From: Acidobacteriota bacterium
GTDB lineage: Bacteria; Acidobacteriota; Blastocatellia; UBA7656
Assembly (NCBI GenBank): GCA_038040445.1
Contig: JBBPIG010000019.1
Coordinates: 1 to 64,000, forward strand
Direction of reading: 5' to 3'
Length of the DNA stretch: 64,000 bases
Part shown: piece by piece, positions 25,382 to 34,789 of the stretch
Layout: each line of letters starts with the position of its first letter
Numbering within the stretch: the first letter of the stretch is position 1
The notes under the pieces: generated by a model
Told to the model about the DNA's origin: nothing
Databases searched by the model: none
The model's input: only the letters and a program-made list of their open reading frames with translations
Made by a program: the position numbers and the translations under genes

Positions 25382-27646
25382 TCAAGCTTCCACCGCGACT
25401 ATCTTCAACTCCCCGTCCTCGAAGTCTACTTGAAAGTGGTGCGCTTCCTTCCACCGAGTCGTCATCGGCAGCTTAACGATTTCATCGATAGCGCGCTTGA
25501 GAAAGCGCGCGCCATAAGTTGGACTGAAGCCCTTCTCGACCAGATACACAACCGCACTCTCACTAACTTCAAGCTCCTTGCCCTGCCGTTTCATTTGACG
25601 CTTTATCATGCCCAGGTACAACTCGGCTATTTGCTTCACCTCATCTTGAGTAAGCGGCGAGAACACCACGATCTCGTCGATGCGATTGCGGAACTCAGGC
25701 GAGAATCGCTCCTCGGCCGCCTTGATGACTTCCCGCTTGATTTGCTTAACGTCGGCAAGAGTCTTTGTGCCAAACCCGAGCGGCTTCATGTATTTCTTGA
25801 AACTGTCCGAACCCAGATTCGAAGTCATGATGACGATCGCATCCGACAAATAAACCTTTTTGCCTCGGCCGTCGGTGATCCAGCCTTCGTCGAATGCTTG
25901 CAGAAACAGGTTCAGCAAGTAGGAAGAAGCCTTCTCAATTTCATCCAGCAGCAGCACGGTGTAAGGGTTGTCGCGGAGCCGCTCGGTCAATATGCCGCCT
26001 CGCTCGCTACCGACGATCCCGCGCGGCATTCCGATCAGCTTCTCGATCGCGATGGTCCCGTCCTGGTACTCCGACATGTCTATGCGGACCATCTTGTCGT
26101 CGTCGCCGAACATGAACTCGGCTACCGCTTTCGCTAACTCGGTCTTGCCGACGCCGGTCGGACCAAGGAACAGCAGAACGCCATCGGGTTTATAGAAGTT
26201 CTCCTTGAGCGGTCCCTTGTTGAGCCGCAGACGTTGAGCCACAGCCTTGATCGCTTCCTTCTGCCCGATCACTCGGGCCGAGAGCGCGCTCTCCATATGC
26301 GCGAAGCGGTCGTTAGTGTCCCGGAAAATCATGTCGCGGGGGATTCGCGACTCCTGGCTGATTACGTCGATTATGTGTTCGGAGCGCACCTCGGATGGCT
26401 CAAGCTGGTTGATCTCAACCTTAACCGATGCAGTGTCGAGCCAGCCAATCACCTTATCCGGCAGGTGCAGGTTGCGAACGTAACGCGGCGCCATTTCCAG
26501 CGCGGTCTCGATGGCCTCGTCGGAAATTGTGACGGAGTAGTTGCGTTCGAGTCTCGGGCGCACGCCGACTATGATCTTTCGAGTGTCTTCAACCGACGGC
26601 TCATCGACTTTCACAAGCCGGAATCTTCGAGCAAGCGCCTCGTCTTCGGACATGTACTCCTTGTACTCGGTCATGGTCGTCGCGCCGATTATGCGAATCT
26701 CGCCGCGCGCCAGGGCGGACTTGAACATGTTGGCCGCGTCCGAGCTCGCTCCCAGAGCCGATCCTGCGCCTATGATCGTGTGCGCCTCGTCGATGAACAG
26801 GATCAGGTTATCGCGTTCTTTTACTTCGCTGATAATGCCCTGGATTCGTTCCTCGAACATCCCTCGCAGCATCGTGCCAGCGACGATGCCGGACATCTGA
26901 AGCTGAACGATGTGGGCGCTGCGCAATCGTTGAGGCAAGATCTCGGGCTCAAGCTCGATCTTGCGCGCCAGACCCTCGACGACGGCCGTCTTGCCGACGC
27001 CGGCTTCGCCGACGAGCATCGGGGAGTTCGCGCGTTCGCGATGGCAGAGTATCTCGACTATCTGCCTGATTTCTTCGTTGCGCCCGATGACCGGCGGCAG
27101 CTTGTCTTGACGAGCCAGCTTGTTCAAGCTCACGCCGAAATGTTTGAGGTATGGTGGAAGCTCATAACGCCGACGGTACTTTTCTTCCTTCTCTTCGTGA
27201 CTGCGGACCCGGGTCGTTATCTTCTGCATAACCATCTCGCGGTCGGCGCCGAGCCGCCTCAGCAACTCGACCGGGTAGCTGTGAGTATCCGTGAAAAGCG
27301 CATAGAAAAGATCGGTTGACTCGATAAGCCTTCGCCCCTGTTCACGCGAATGCTTCAGCGCGTTGGACAGCAACGTCCTCAGCGGTTCGGATATCTTCAT
27401 GCCGCGGCCGAGGTAGTCGCGCTGATCAAGCTTCGTTTCAAGCGCCTGTATCACTACCTGCGGATCCAGATTGAGGCTCTGCATTACCTCGTTGAAGAAG
27501 GGTCGTTCTACTTCGGCGATGGAAAGGAAAAGGTGTTCGGGCCCTAGCTGATTGTGGTCCCGGCCCCGAGCTTCCTCGTAAGCCTTTCGAATCAATCGGC
27601 GGCCACTTTCAGCAATCTTGTCAGTATAGATTTCTAGATCGATCAT
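25382..27646 (-). CDS. Clp-type AAA+ ATPase (ClpA/ClpC-like), without middle coiled coil
   Basis: About 754 residues from ATG 27646. A double Clp N-domain (LIRKAYEEARGRDHNQLGPEHL and ESTDLFYALFTD), then AAA1 (GEAGVGKTAVVEGLA; LFIDEAHTIIGAG) and AAA2 (GPTGVGKTELAKAVAE; VLLLDEIEKAS). After AAA1 the chain passes straight to AAA2 without the long M-domain of ClpB or ClpC. AAA2 carries PLGFG after the sensor strand; an LGF/IGF-type loop there is the usual ClpP-binding contact. It therefore probably unfolds substrates for ClpP. No clpP or adaptor gene is adjacent. A longer in-frame start at 27700 adds unrelated residues. Confidence 0.88.
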   Translation of the reverse strand: MIDLEIYTDKIAESGRRLIRKAYEEARGRDHNQLGPEHLFLSIAEVERPFFNEVMQSLNLDPQVVIQALETKLDQRDYLGRGMKISEPLRTLLSNALKHSREQGRRLIESTDLFYALFTDTHSYPVELLRRLGADREMVMQKITTRVRSHEEKEEKYRRRYELPPYLKHFGVSLNKLARQDKLPPVIGRNEEIRQIVEILCHRERANSPMLVGEAGVGKTAVVEGLARKIELEPEILPQRLRSAHIVQLQMSGIVAGTMLRGMFEERIQGIISEVKERDNLILFIDEAHTIIGAGSALGASSDAANMFKSALARGEIRIIGATTMTEYKEYMSEDEALARRFRLVKVDEPSVEDTRKIIVGVRPRLERNYSVTISDEAIETALEMAPRYVRNLHLPDKVIGWLDTASVKVEINQLEPSEVRSEHIIDVISQESRIPRDMIFRDTNDRFAHMESALSARVIGQKEAIKAVAQRLRLNKGPLKENFYKPDGVLLFLGPTGVGKTELAKAVAEFMFGDDDKMVRIDMSEYQDGTIAIEKLIGMPRGIVGSERGGILTERLRDNPYTVLLLDEIEKASSYLLNLFLQAFDEGWITDGRGKKVYLSDAIVIMTSNLGSDSFKKYMKPLGFGTKTLADVKQIKREVIKAAEERFSPEFRNRIDEIVVFSPLTQDEVKQIAELYLGMIKRQMKRQGKELEVSESAVVYLVEKGFSPTYGARFLKRAIDEIVKLPMTTRWKEAHHFQVDFEDGELKIVAVEA

Positions 27647-27812
27647 TATGTGAGACTTCCCCCGGCCGCCGGCAGCGCTCGATTCGAAACGTTCACCCAC
27701 CCCGGCTGCGGATCCACGAAGCGAGTATATCAGAGTAGAAAAGTGGACTCAAGAATAGCGACTTTTCGCCGCAATGGTCCCCGCGCTTGGAGGCACATGA
27801 TAAGCCGTGAGG

Positions 27813-28943
27813 TCATAGGCCGGATCTTTGAACGAAGCCCCTACCCGCGGTTCGTTCTGCGACTACGCCTTCCGCAGCATCGCTTTTTCCAGCTTCCCGT
27901 TTTGCGATGACGTTCGCGTATATCCCACGCCTCGCTCGCACCAGCAGTCCCGGCCTCGCAGCGTAGACATTGATCGCGTGAAACTTTGTGTCGCCACGCT
28001 CGCGTTCGGTTGAATACGCAAATATGTACTCGGTGCCTATCTCGGTGACGATCTGAGGGCAAAGTCTCCCAAACTCTTCGCGGGTGCCGGGATTCCAAAT
28101 CGCGCCGCCGGTTTCCTCCGCGAGTCCCTTGAGAGTGATCTCAGCCGCTTCGAGCTGGCGATAGTAGGCGCGCAGCTTCTCGATCCGCTTGCGAGTCCCG
28201 GGATCGAGCATCTCGTACCACGAGAGCGCGTTGAAGGCACGCGGCTTCAGTTCGCGCAATAACATCTCGGTTTGGCTGACGACGTAGACGGTTGCACGCG
28301 CCCGATGAAGCGTGTGCAGCACCTTTTCAAAGTCGAGTTCGTCGAACGAGTCTACGCCGTCGGTCATAATCACCACGCTGCGAGGCCCGCTGACTTTTGA
28401 CAGCACCTGTTCTGCAGCATAAACGAGGCTACGATAGAAATCAGATCTGAGGCCGGGCTTGAACTTCCATTGGAGCGCGGTGCGCAAGGCCTCCTTGTCA
28501 CCCGTCCATTGCGAGAGCAGATTGGTCTTGTCCGAATAGGTGATCACCGCGGCTCGATCCTGTTCACCCAGCGAATCGACCATCTTCAACGCAAGGTCGC
28601 GATTTAGATTGAGATTCTTGAGCGTGCTGTCACCGCCGGCGTCGAGTATGAACAGGATATTCGCGGGCGTGTGCATGACCGAGTTAATGACCTGGCGTTT
28701 GCCGTCTTCGGTCAGTATGAAATCAGTTCGCAGAAGATTAGGAGGAAGTTTGCCCAGGTCGCTGCGTACGCTGACCGGAAGCAAGACTTCCTCAACGCGC
28801 AGGCGAATCGGTTCTTTGTCATCGCGACGTTGAGGAGCTTTCGGTTGACCCCGCATCCGGCCGCTTTGGGCTTGTACCTGCGCCGCCGCTGCGATGATCA
28901 CCCAAAGAACCGCTGCTGCTTCTGCCTTCAACTTGAGCGACAT
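27813..28943 (-). CDS. VWFA-related exported protein (acidobacterial type)
   Basis: A 376-residue protein with a signal peptide (about 1-26). Residues about 45-95 form the short beta-domain that precedes the von Willebrand A fold in acidobacterial VWFA-related proteins (VEEVLLPVSVRSDLGKL, FILTEDGKRQ). The VWA core follows: ILFILDAGGDST, AAVITYSDKTNLL, SVVIMTDGVDSFDE, TVYVVSQTE. The metal site normally reads DxSxS; here it is DAGGDS, so metal binding is doubtful although a downstream Thr and Asp are present. The family acts in the cell envelope by protein-protein contact; partners are unknown. It is upstream of the Clp gene with its own spacer. Confidence 0.85.
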   Translation of the reverse strand: MSLKLKAEAAAVLWVIIAAAAQVQAQSGRMRGQPKAPQRRDDKEPIRLRVEEVLLPVSVRSDLGKLPPNLLRTDFILTEDGKRQVINSVMHTPANILFILDAGGDSTLKNLNLNRDLALKMVDSLGEQDRAAVITYSDKTNLLSQWTGDKEALRTALQWKFKPGLRSDFYRSLVYAAEQVLSKVSGPRSVVIMTDGVDSFDELDFEKVLHTLHRARATVYVVSQTEMLLRELKPRAFNALSWYEMLDPGTRKRIEKLRAYYRQLEAAEITLKGLAEETGGAIWNPGTREEFGRLCPQIVTEIGTEYIFAYSTERERGDTKFHAINVYAARPGLLVRARRGIYANVIAKREAGKSDAAEGVVAERTAGRGFVQRSGL

Positions 28944-29032
28944 ATGAGATCCCCCAAGAGATCGACCTAATAACTATGAAAGGTTCTCGGCCTCGTTCTC
29001 GCGCTTGTGCGCCAATGAGTTTACTAAAGATC

Positions 29033-30253
29033 TCAGACAAATGATACGAAGACTTCGTTGGAAAGCAAACGTCCGGCGGCGGTCAGAGCCAATCGCCCGC
29101 CGGCCATCTCGATCAACCCCGCGTCGGCCAGTCTCGGCAGTTCGGCGCCGTAGCGCTCGATCACGTCAACACCATACTCCGCGTGGAACTCGGCGAGGCT
29201 GACGCCTTCGTTTAATCGCAGCCCCATGAATAGCGCTTCAGCCGCGCGGTCCGCTTCACTGAGCTCGCTGCGGTCAGCAATCGCGTTTCGGCTCTCGGTG
29301 ATTCTTTCGATGTATGTCTCAGTCTTCAGAACGTTGACCCAACGAGCGAAACCGTCGTAAGAATGTGCTCCACACCCTATGCCATAGAACGGGGCTCCGG
29401 TCCAATATTTCAAATTATGTTTCGATCTGAACGGGCTGACCGGTTTGGCCGCCTCGCATTCGCAGCCGCGAGCGAAGTTGGAGATCTCATAATGCTCGTA
29501 GCCCGCCGCTTGCGTCGCGTCACAGATCATTCGATACATCTCGGCTGCCAGATCATCATCCGGAACCGGCCGCAGCCCGCGCTTTATCTGACCGTAAAGC
29601 TGCGTGCCCTCTTTAACCTCGAGCAAATAGAGCGACAGGTGATCGGGGCGGAAGGCGAGAGCTTCGCGGAGGTTCAACTCCCAATCCGCCAGGCTTTGGT
29701 CAGGCAGTCCGGCGATCAAATCGAGGCTGATGTTTTCGAAGCCCGCCGCTCGCAACACGTCGATCGTGCAGCGCGCGTTGCCGGCTGTGTGCGTCCGGCT
29801 CAGAGATACGAGCTCGCTGTCGAGAAAAGACTGGACGCCGACGCTCGCGCGATTGATCCCGGCTTTCAACCAGCCATCGGCTTTCGTTCTGGAAAGTGAC
29901 GCCGGATTGATTTCGATGGTCACTTCCGCGTCGCGATCTACATCGAAGGCCGCTCGGCAGGACCGAACCAGCTCGGCCAGTTGCGCTGCATCGACGATCG
30001 AAGGAGTCCCGCCGCCAAAATATATCGTGTCCACCGCAGCGCGATCGCCCAACTGTTCGGTCAGGCGTTCACCCCAATAACCTAACTCGCGGCTCACGGC
30101 GCTTATGTAGCGCCGTGCCAGCACTTCAAAAAAATCGGTCGTGTTGAAATTGCAATAGGTGCACTTGCGCTCGCAAAAAGGAATGTGAATGTAGATGCCT
30201 GCTCGCCGTTGCACGCGCCGATTATAACACGCAACCTCCGACTGTATTGGCAT
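29033..30253 (-). CDS. hemW: HemW-like radical SAM protein (heme chaperone family)
   Basis: About 406 residues. The radical SAM motif is IPFCERKCTYCNF (CxxxCxxC), close to the N-terminus in YIHIPFCERKC, followed by YFGGGTPS and a HemN-like C-terminal helical domain (ALFMGLRLNEGVSL). HemW proteins bind heme and insert it into respiratory enzymes; true HemN oxidases carry a longer N-terminus and an extra cysteine, so HemW is preferred. The start is uncertain: ATG 30253 has no good ribosome site, and a GTG at 30214 would start just before the RAGIYIHIPFC segment. It stands alone, divergent from the DUF2442 gene. Confidence 0.9.
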   Translation of the reverse strand: MPIQSEVACYNRRVQRRAGIYIHIPFCERKCTYCNFNTTDFFEVLARRYISAVSRELGYWGERLTEQLGDRAAVDTIYFGGGTPSIVDAAQLAELVRSCRAAFDVDRDAEVTIEINPASLSRTKADGWLKAGINRASVGVQSFLDSELVSLSRTHTAGNARCTIDVLRAAGFENISLDLIAGLPDQSLADWELNLREALAFRPDHLSLYLLEVKEGTQLYGQIKRGLRPVPDDDLAAEMYRMICDATQAAGYEHYEISNFARGCECEAAKPVSPFRSKHNLKYWTGAPFYGIGCGAHSYDGFARWVNVLKTETYIERITESRNAIADRSELSEADRAAEALFMGLRLNEGVSLAEFHAEYGVDVIERYGAELPRLADAGLIEMAGGRLALTAAGRLLSNEVFVSFV

Positions 30254-30333
30254 ACTAATCAATCAGAAGTATAGTTCAGAAGGACCGGAGAGTATCGCCG
30301 CATCGAGCCGCTGACCTGAAGAAGGAGAAAACT

Positions 30334-30636
30334 ATGCTTCGAATATCTGACGCCGAGTACCTCGGCGATTACCGTGTGCGATTCGTGTTCGACAACGGAC
30401 GCGAGGGTGTAGCTGACCTGCACGCGATGATCTTCGACGATCCTCGATCGGCTTTCGCACCGTTGCGGGATAAAGCGGCCTTTCGGCAACTATTCATCGA
30501 GCACGGTGCGCTCTGCTGGTCAGGCGATTTGGATGTCGCACCGGAGTACATCTACTACCTTACCTTCAGAGATGATGAAAGCTTGCGTGGACTTTTCGAG
30601 GAATGGGGCTACATCGGATCCGAAGTCGCGGTCTGA
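30334..30636 (+). CDS. DUF2442 domain protein
   Basis: A 100-residue protein of the DUF2442 family: RISDAEYLGDYRVRFVFDNG, VADLHAMIF, FAPLRDKAAFRQLFIEHGAL, WSGDLDVAPEYIY. The family is widespread and often lies next to DUF4160 proteins as a putative toxin-antitoxin or helicase-associated partner; no DUF4160 gene is nearby. The start ATG 30334 follows GAAGGAG at good spacing. The C-terminal tail LRGLFEEWGYIGSEVAV is extra. No function can be assigned. Confidence 0.85.
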   Translation: MLRISDAEYLGDYRVRFVFDNGREGVADLHAMIFDDPRSAFAPLRDKAAFRQLFIEHGALCWSGDLDVAPEYIYYLTFRDDESLRGLFEEWGYIGSEVAV

Positions 30637-30767
30637 CCTGTCCGCTTAGTTGACGGGCGCAGTAGCTCAACTCCTTCGAATGGTGGTATCCTTCCTCTCC
30701 CAAACAGGGCCCCCAACTGCAAACTCATTTTCGCGGCACTCTGATAGATCAGAAAGGCGGACAATTG

Positions 30768-31730
30768 ATGAGCGACTTTGAGAGTCTCGCTGGTCAAAGA
30801 ATCGTGGTCACCGGCGGCGCGGGCTTCGTCGGATCAAACGTCGTTCGCAGACTGCTGGCCGAGAATGCACGCGTCGTCGTCCTCGACGACTTCTACACCG
30901 GCGACGACAACAACCTGCCGGCCGGTGAAGCGAACCTCGAGGTTATTCACGGCAGCGTAACCGACTTCGATCTTGTAGGCGATGTGGTCAAGGACGCGAG
31001 TCTGGTCTTCCACCTCGCCGCTCGCAATATCATCGTCTCGACCCGGAATCCACGAGAAGACTACGAGGTCAACATCGGTGGGACTCTAAACGTGCTGATG
31101 GCCGCGCGAGAGTTGAAGATCCCGCGGGTGGTCTATTCCTCGTCGACTTCGGTCTACGGCAACCCGCGCTATCTGCCAATCAACGAGGACGACGCAACCA
31201 ACATGCTGAGCCCGTACGCGGTGTCAAAGTTCGCGGGTGAGAATTACTGCAAGGCGTTTTATGAGAGCTATGGCTTGTCATCGGCGGTCGTTCGATACTC
31301 GAACGTATACGGAACGGCTCAGCGGCCTGACAATCCCTACTGCGGTGTCGTATCAAAGTTCTTTGAATCTGCGATGAAGGGTGAGTCTCCGCGAATTCAC
31401 GGCGACGGCGAGCAGACTCGCGACTTCACATACATCGACGACGTGGTTGAAGCGACGTTGCTGGCGGGCATCAGCCCGAAGGCGGACGGGCAGGTCTACA
31501 ACGTCGGGACCGGGCGCGAGGTGACCGTCAACCAGCTCGCGCGCGCGATAATCGAAATAACCGGCGCGAAAGTCGAGCCGGCTTATGTCGATCGCCGCGA
31601 CATCGACAACATCCGGCGCCGCGTGGTGAACATCGAAAAGATTCGCCGCGAGCTGCGATGGATTCCCACATTCACAGTCGAGCAGGGTCTGCGTCGAACT
31701 TATCAATGGCTGAAAGAAACTTCGAAGTGA
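30768..31730 (+). CDS. NAD-dependent nucleotide-sugar epimerase/dehydratase (SDR)
   Basis: About 320 residues from ATG 30768. Extended short-chain dehydrogenase fold: N-terminal GGAGFVGSNVVRRLL for NAD, the active-site pair YxxxK in SPYAVSKFAGENY with SSSTSVYG before it, and a C-terminal sugar-binding domain (GDGEQTRDFTYIDDVVEATLL). The nearest named functions are UDP-glucose 4-epimerase and related epimerases or dehydratases; the substrate cannot be told from the sequence. AAAGGCGG precedes the start. It overlaps the following glycosyltransferase, so the two probably make and transfer one sugar for envelope glycans. Confidence 0.9.
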   Translation: MSDFESLAGQRIVVTGGAGFVGSNVVRRLLAENARVVVLDDFYTGDDNNLPAGEANLEVIHGSVTDFDLVGDVVKDASLVFHLAARNIIVSTRNPREDYEVNIGGTLNVLMAARELKIPRVVYSSSTSVYGNPRYLPINEDDATNMLSPYAVSKFAGENYCKAFYESYGLSSAVVRYSNVYGTAQRPDNPYCGVVSKFFESAMKGESPRIHGDGEQTRDFTYIDDVVEATLLAGISPKADGQVYNVGTGREVTVNQLARAIIEITGAKVEPAYVDRRDIDNIRRRVVNIEKIRRELRWIPTFTVEQGLRRTYQWLKETSK

Positions 31731-32503
31731 ATACCGAGGTGATTGCCGGCGTCCGAGAGGCGCGCGAGGCAGTTCTGCAAACGAACGCCCGGCCGCGTGT
31801 GTTGTGCGTCGCTCCCGCCTGGAACGAAGGCGAACGCATCGCTCGCGTCGTCGGAGCCGTCCCCCACGACTTCGTGGAAACGACCGTTGTGGTAGATGAC
31901 GGCTCGAGCGACGACACCGCCGATTACGCGGAGGCAGCCGGCGCCACGGTACTTCGTAGCGGCGCTAATCGCGGCGTAGGCGCGGCGATTCGAAGCGGAA
32001 TCGATTACGCAATCGAACACGGCTACGACATTGTTGTAGTCGTGTCAGGCGGGGGCAAGACTCCTCCCGAACAAATACCCCGGCTCCTTGATCCGATCAT
32101 CAAAGGCGAAGCTGAACTCGCTCAGGGCTCACGGTATCTGGACGGCGGAGAGTATTTGCGAATGCCTCTGCGCCGCAGACTCGGCACGCGAGGCTACACG
32201 GTTTTGTTTTCGCTTTTTTGCCGCCGCCGAGTGACGGATGCATCGAGCGGCTTTCGCGCAATCAAGGTTTCGCTGTTTGACGACAAGCGAATAAACCTAT
32301 GGCAAGACTGGCTCGATCGGTATGAGCTCGAGCCCTATCTACTCTTCAAAGCTTTGCGGCTCAGACACAAAGTCGTCGAAGTACCGGTAACGATTGAGTA
32401 CCCAAAGACCGACGGCATCGCCTACACCAAGATGCGGGCGCTAACGGATTGGTGGAAAATATTTCGACCGGTGATCTTTCTCGCCCTTCGGCTCAAGAGA
32501 TAG
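31706..32503 (+). CDS. Family 2 glycosyltransferase
   Basis: About 265 residues from ATG 31706, overlapping the epimerase by 25 bp; a GTG at 31727 would overlap its stop as GTGA. GT-A fold signs: APAWNEGERIARVVGAVP, VVVDDGSSDDT (nucleotide-binding Asp). Where most relatives carry a metal-binding DxD (DADGQHxPE), this one reads VVSGGGKTPPEQIPRLL. A GxxK variant is known in a GT2 subgroup, so the enzyme need not be inactive. The C-terminus is basic with a possible membrane-facing helix (IFRPVIFLALRLKR). It transfers a sugar, probably to a lipid or glycan, at the inner membrane. Confidence 0.85.
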   Translation: MAERNFEVNTEVIAGVREAREAVLQTNARPRVLCVAPAWNEGERIARVVGAVPHDFVETTVVVDDGSSDDTADYAEAAGATVLRSGANRGVGAAIRSGIDYAIEHGYDIVVVVSGGGKTPPEQIPRLLDPIIKGEAELAQGSRYLDGGEYLRMPLRRRLGTRGYTVLFSLFCRRRVTDASSGFRAIKVSLFDDKRINLWQDWLDRYELEPYLLFKALRLRHKVVEVPVTIEYPKTDGIAYTKMRALTDWWKIFRPVIFLALRLKR

Positions 32504-32711
32504 AACCGGCAGCCGAGCTATTATCTAGAGTGTTGTGTCGCACCTTCCCCCTCCTGCGTTGACAAGACTCAGGGCGTAAGGTAGCATCCCGCCGATATCG
32601 CTCGACCTGGGGATAGGTCCTGTAGGAACTCAAACTCTTGAATAGTCGTTCAAGACCCCGGGCTCGCGACCGCTTTATCTCAGACGCCCCGCACTGTGGA
32701 CATGAGATCAT
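32493..32711 (-). pseudogene. Short zinc-ribbon-like ORF, probably truncated
   Basis: The first 30 residues (MISCPQCGASEIKRSRARGL, then ERLFKSLSSYRTY) look like the start of a small zinc-ribbon protein, which normally continues with a second CxxC (YRCRxC). Here the frame runs on without cysteines (PQVERYRRDATL), so the second half of the zinc site is lost. It overlaps the end of the glycosyltransferase gene antisense. The rest of the gap 32504-32937 holds one palindrome (32879-32924) and nothing else I can support. Confidence 0.35.
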
Positions 32712-32878
32712 GGTGGCGTGAGACTACTCTATTCTGCCGGTGGGTTTCAATACATCTGTGACAGCGTTGGTTATCGTCACAACTGACGCTTATCCGGAAA
32801 AGCGAGAGTATCGCACTGCTGCGAGGGGATTAGATCGGAGGTCGCCCTTATCATCCGAGCAGGAGCCAAGCACGTGGT

Positions 32879-32924
32879 GTAGCGACGGTGAACCGCGACT
32901 TTGGCCGGATTCCTCCGTCGCTAC
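32879..32924. repeat. Extragenic palindrome after the multicopper oxidase gene
   Basis: GTAGCGACGG (32879-32888) and CCGTCGCTAC (32915-32924) are perfect 10-bp arms around a 26-base loop, starting 13 bases after the stop of the minus-strand oxidase gene. No T-run follows. It looks like a REP-type element of this genome. Confidence 0.6.
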
Positions 32925-32937
32925 GCGATGAGGTCGT

Positions 32938-34602
32938 CTACGGCACGACCTCGAACGGGCGCATCATGTCATTGTCCTCGTGTTCCAGGATGTGACAGTG
33001 CCAGACATACTTTCCAAGGATGTCGAAGTTGGCCCTGATCCGAGTAACTTCTCCCGGGTTGGCCCTGACAGTGTCTTTGCGGCCTGCCTCATTCGGGTCG
33101 GCTGGCTTAGGCATTCCATGAAACCTAAGCTGCCCGGTGTTCAGGTACTGTCTCACATCAAACTTCTGCCTATCGAGCACCTCAAACTGGACCAGGTGCA
33201 GGTGGATAGGATGAGTGTCTCCAGTCGTGTTGATAAGGCGCCAGACCTCGGTCGTGTTGAGCCTTGGCTTAGTCGTAGTATCGGCAGAAAAAGGCTCTCC
33301 CTCCAGCAACAATCTGATCGGGTTCTCATCTTCATCCAGGAATTCCTGAAGGGTCAGGTCCCTCGTCAACGATGCTGGCGGCAGGGGTGCAATCGCCGGA
33401 AGGCTCGAGGGCAAGGAGCTGGTGTCCGGCTGTGAGAGCGTGTTGCCCACCCTGAATTGCATAACCTGGCCGGTAGTGTTCGGGTCTGGAGTATCGCCTT
33501 CAGGGAAAGGCGCTTTGGCGGTATTGCGCAGAATAAGGGTCTGACCTGCGAAATCCGCGAAGTCGATGATCACATCGGCGCGCTCAGCCGGCGCCATTAA
33601 CAGTTTAGAGCTTTTTGAGTTTCCGCGATCATTTAACAGCACGGGCGATGGAAGCAACCCTCCCTCGTTCCCGATCTGGTAAAAAGCCGGCCCGGGTGCT
33701 CTGTTTACTGAACCCGAAAGCTGCAGACTGTAGAAGCGAGCTTGTGAGCCATTCAGAAAGCGGAACCGGTATTTCCGAGGCTCGACCTCCAAGTACGGCC
33801 AAACCTTACCATTGACCAGTATCGTATCTCCGAAGAACTCCGGCACCCAAACGGGAGGCACGGGAGGAGAGGCATCTTGGCCTGTACTCGGATAAAAAAG
33901 CGAGCCGTCGGCATTGAACATCCGGTCTTGGATGACCAACGGAATTTCAAAATCTCCGCTGGGCAGATTGAGTCCATCTTCCTCGTCATCTCGCAGCAGG
34001 TAGAATCCCGCCAGTCCGGCGTAGACGTTCAGCCGGGTGATAGCGAGGGCGTGATCGTGGTACCAGAGGGTGGTCGCTCGCTGAGTGTTGGGATATGCGA
34101 GGGTTCGCGAAAAGCCTGGTAAGAACGTGTCCAGAGGACCGCCGTCGCTCTCGGGCGGCACGTGGCCGCCGTGGAGGTGCACAGCGGTGCGCACGTCTCC
34201 CTCTTGCTTCGCATTATCAAGGGTTTCATCCACGGGGAGGAAGTGATTTTGAGGAAGGTTGTTTATCCATTTGACCTGGATTGGCACGTCCCGCCGAGCT
34301 TCAATGGTTGCGCTGGGGTAGCTGCCTTGAGTCAGCCCGGCGTCGCCATATCCCCAGACCGGGGTCGGGTCGAGCTGGCTGTGGAGTTGTTGGGTGAACG
34401 AATTCATTGCCACTTCATAGTAAGCGGCTCCCCCAGCAACTCCGGAAAGCGGTTGCATTACCGGGGGAATGGGAAGCGGATCGAGATACTTGGTGAGGGG
34501 CTGAGTTGCCGCGAACGCCCGCGGTAAGTTCCACTTCCAAGATACCAGGGCGGCTGCCCCAGTCAAAGAACCTATCTTTAGAAACTGTCTCCTGGTTGGC
34601 AT
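32938..34602 (-). CDS. Tat-exported multicopper oxidase (CotA/bilirubin oxidase-like)
   Basis: About 554 residues from ATG 34602, chosen for its ribosome site AAAGGAGG and the Tat signal at the N-terminus (TRRQFLKIGSLTGAAALVS). All four copper motifs are visible: HLHGGH, WYHDHA, HPIHLHL and HCHILEHEDNDMM, giving the type 1 site and the trinuclear cluster. Such enzymes oxidise phenols, Mn(II), bilirubin or Cu(I) with oxygen. The length and motifs resemble CotA/bilirubin oxidase rather than small laccases. Export is folded, so copper is loaded in the cytoplasm or at the membrane. Upstream palindromes (34776-34789) may be regulatory. Confidence 0.92.
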   Translation of the reverse strand: MPTRRQFLKIGSLTGAAALVSWKWNLPRAFAATQPLTKYLDPLPIPPVMQPLSGVAGGAAYYEVAMNSFTQQLHSQLDPTPVWGYGDAGLTQGSYPSATIEARRDVPIQVKWINNLPQNHFLPVDETLDNAKQEGDVRTAVHLHGGHVPPESDGGPLDTFLPGFSRTLAYPNTQRATTLWYHDHALAITRLNVYAGLAGFYLLRDDEEDGLNLPSGDFEIPLVIQDRMFNADGSLFYPSTGQDASPPVPPVWVPEFFGDTILVNGKVWPYLEVEPRKYRFRFLNGSQARFYSLQLSGSVNRAPGPAFYQIGNEGGLLPSPVLLNDRGNSKSSKLLMAPAERADVIIDFADFAGQTLILRNTAKAPFPEGDTPDPNTTGQVMQFRVGNTLSQPDTSSLPSSLPAIAPLPPASLTRDLTLQEFLDEDENPIRLLLEGEPFSADTTTKPRLNTTEVWRLINTTGDTHPIHLHLVQFEVLDRQKFDVRQYLNTGQLRFHGMPKPADPNEAGRKDTVRANPGEVTRIRANFDILGKYVWHCHILEHEDNDMMRPFEVVP

Positions 34603-34775
34603 TGGATGCCTCCTTTTGTAGGGGAGGCAGGAGCTGTGGGTAGCGGTGAGAGATACGGGGGCTCCTGCTCTCTGCTTTACAAGTGCGGCGTTTTTACTAC
34701 TGCCGAGATTGCGCGATGGGCAAGCTACGTACCAATAAAAAGTATCGCAAACTGTACAATGTTTCGCCCAATAGT

Positions 34776-34789
34776 GGGTCAAATGACCC
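34776..34789. promoter_or_regulatory. Operator-like palindrome GGGTCA-N2-TGACCC
   Basis: A perfect 6-2-6 palindrome 174 bases upstream of the multicopper oxidase start. Such symmetry suits a dimeric regulator. The regulator and its ligand are unknown, and no regulator gene is adjacent. Confidence 0.35.

Noticed and set aside
34603-34782. N-terminal extension of the multicopper oxidase to 34782
   Set aside because: The added 60 residues have no pattern, while ATG 34602 has AAAGGAGG and begins a Tat signal.
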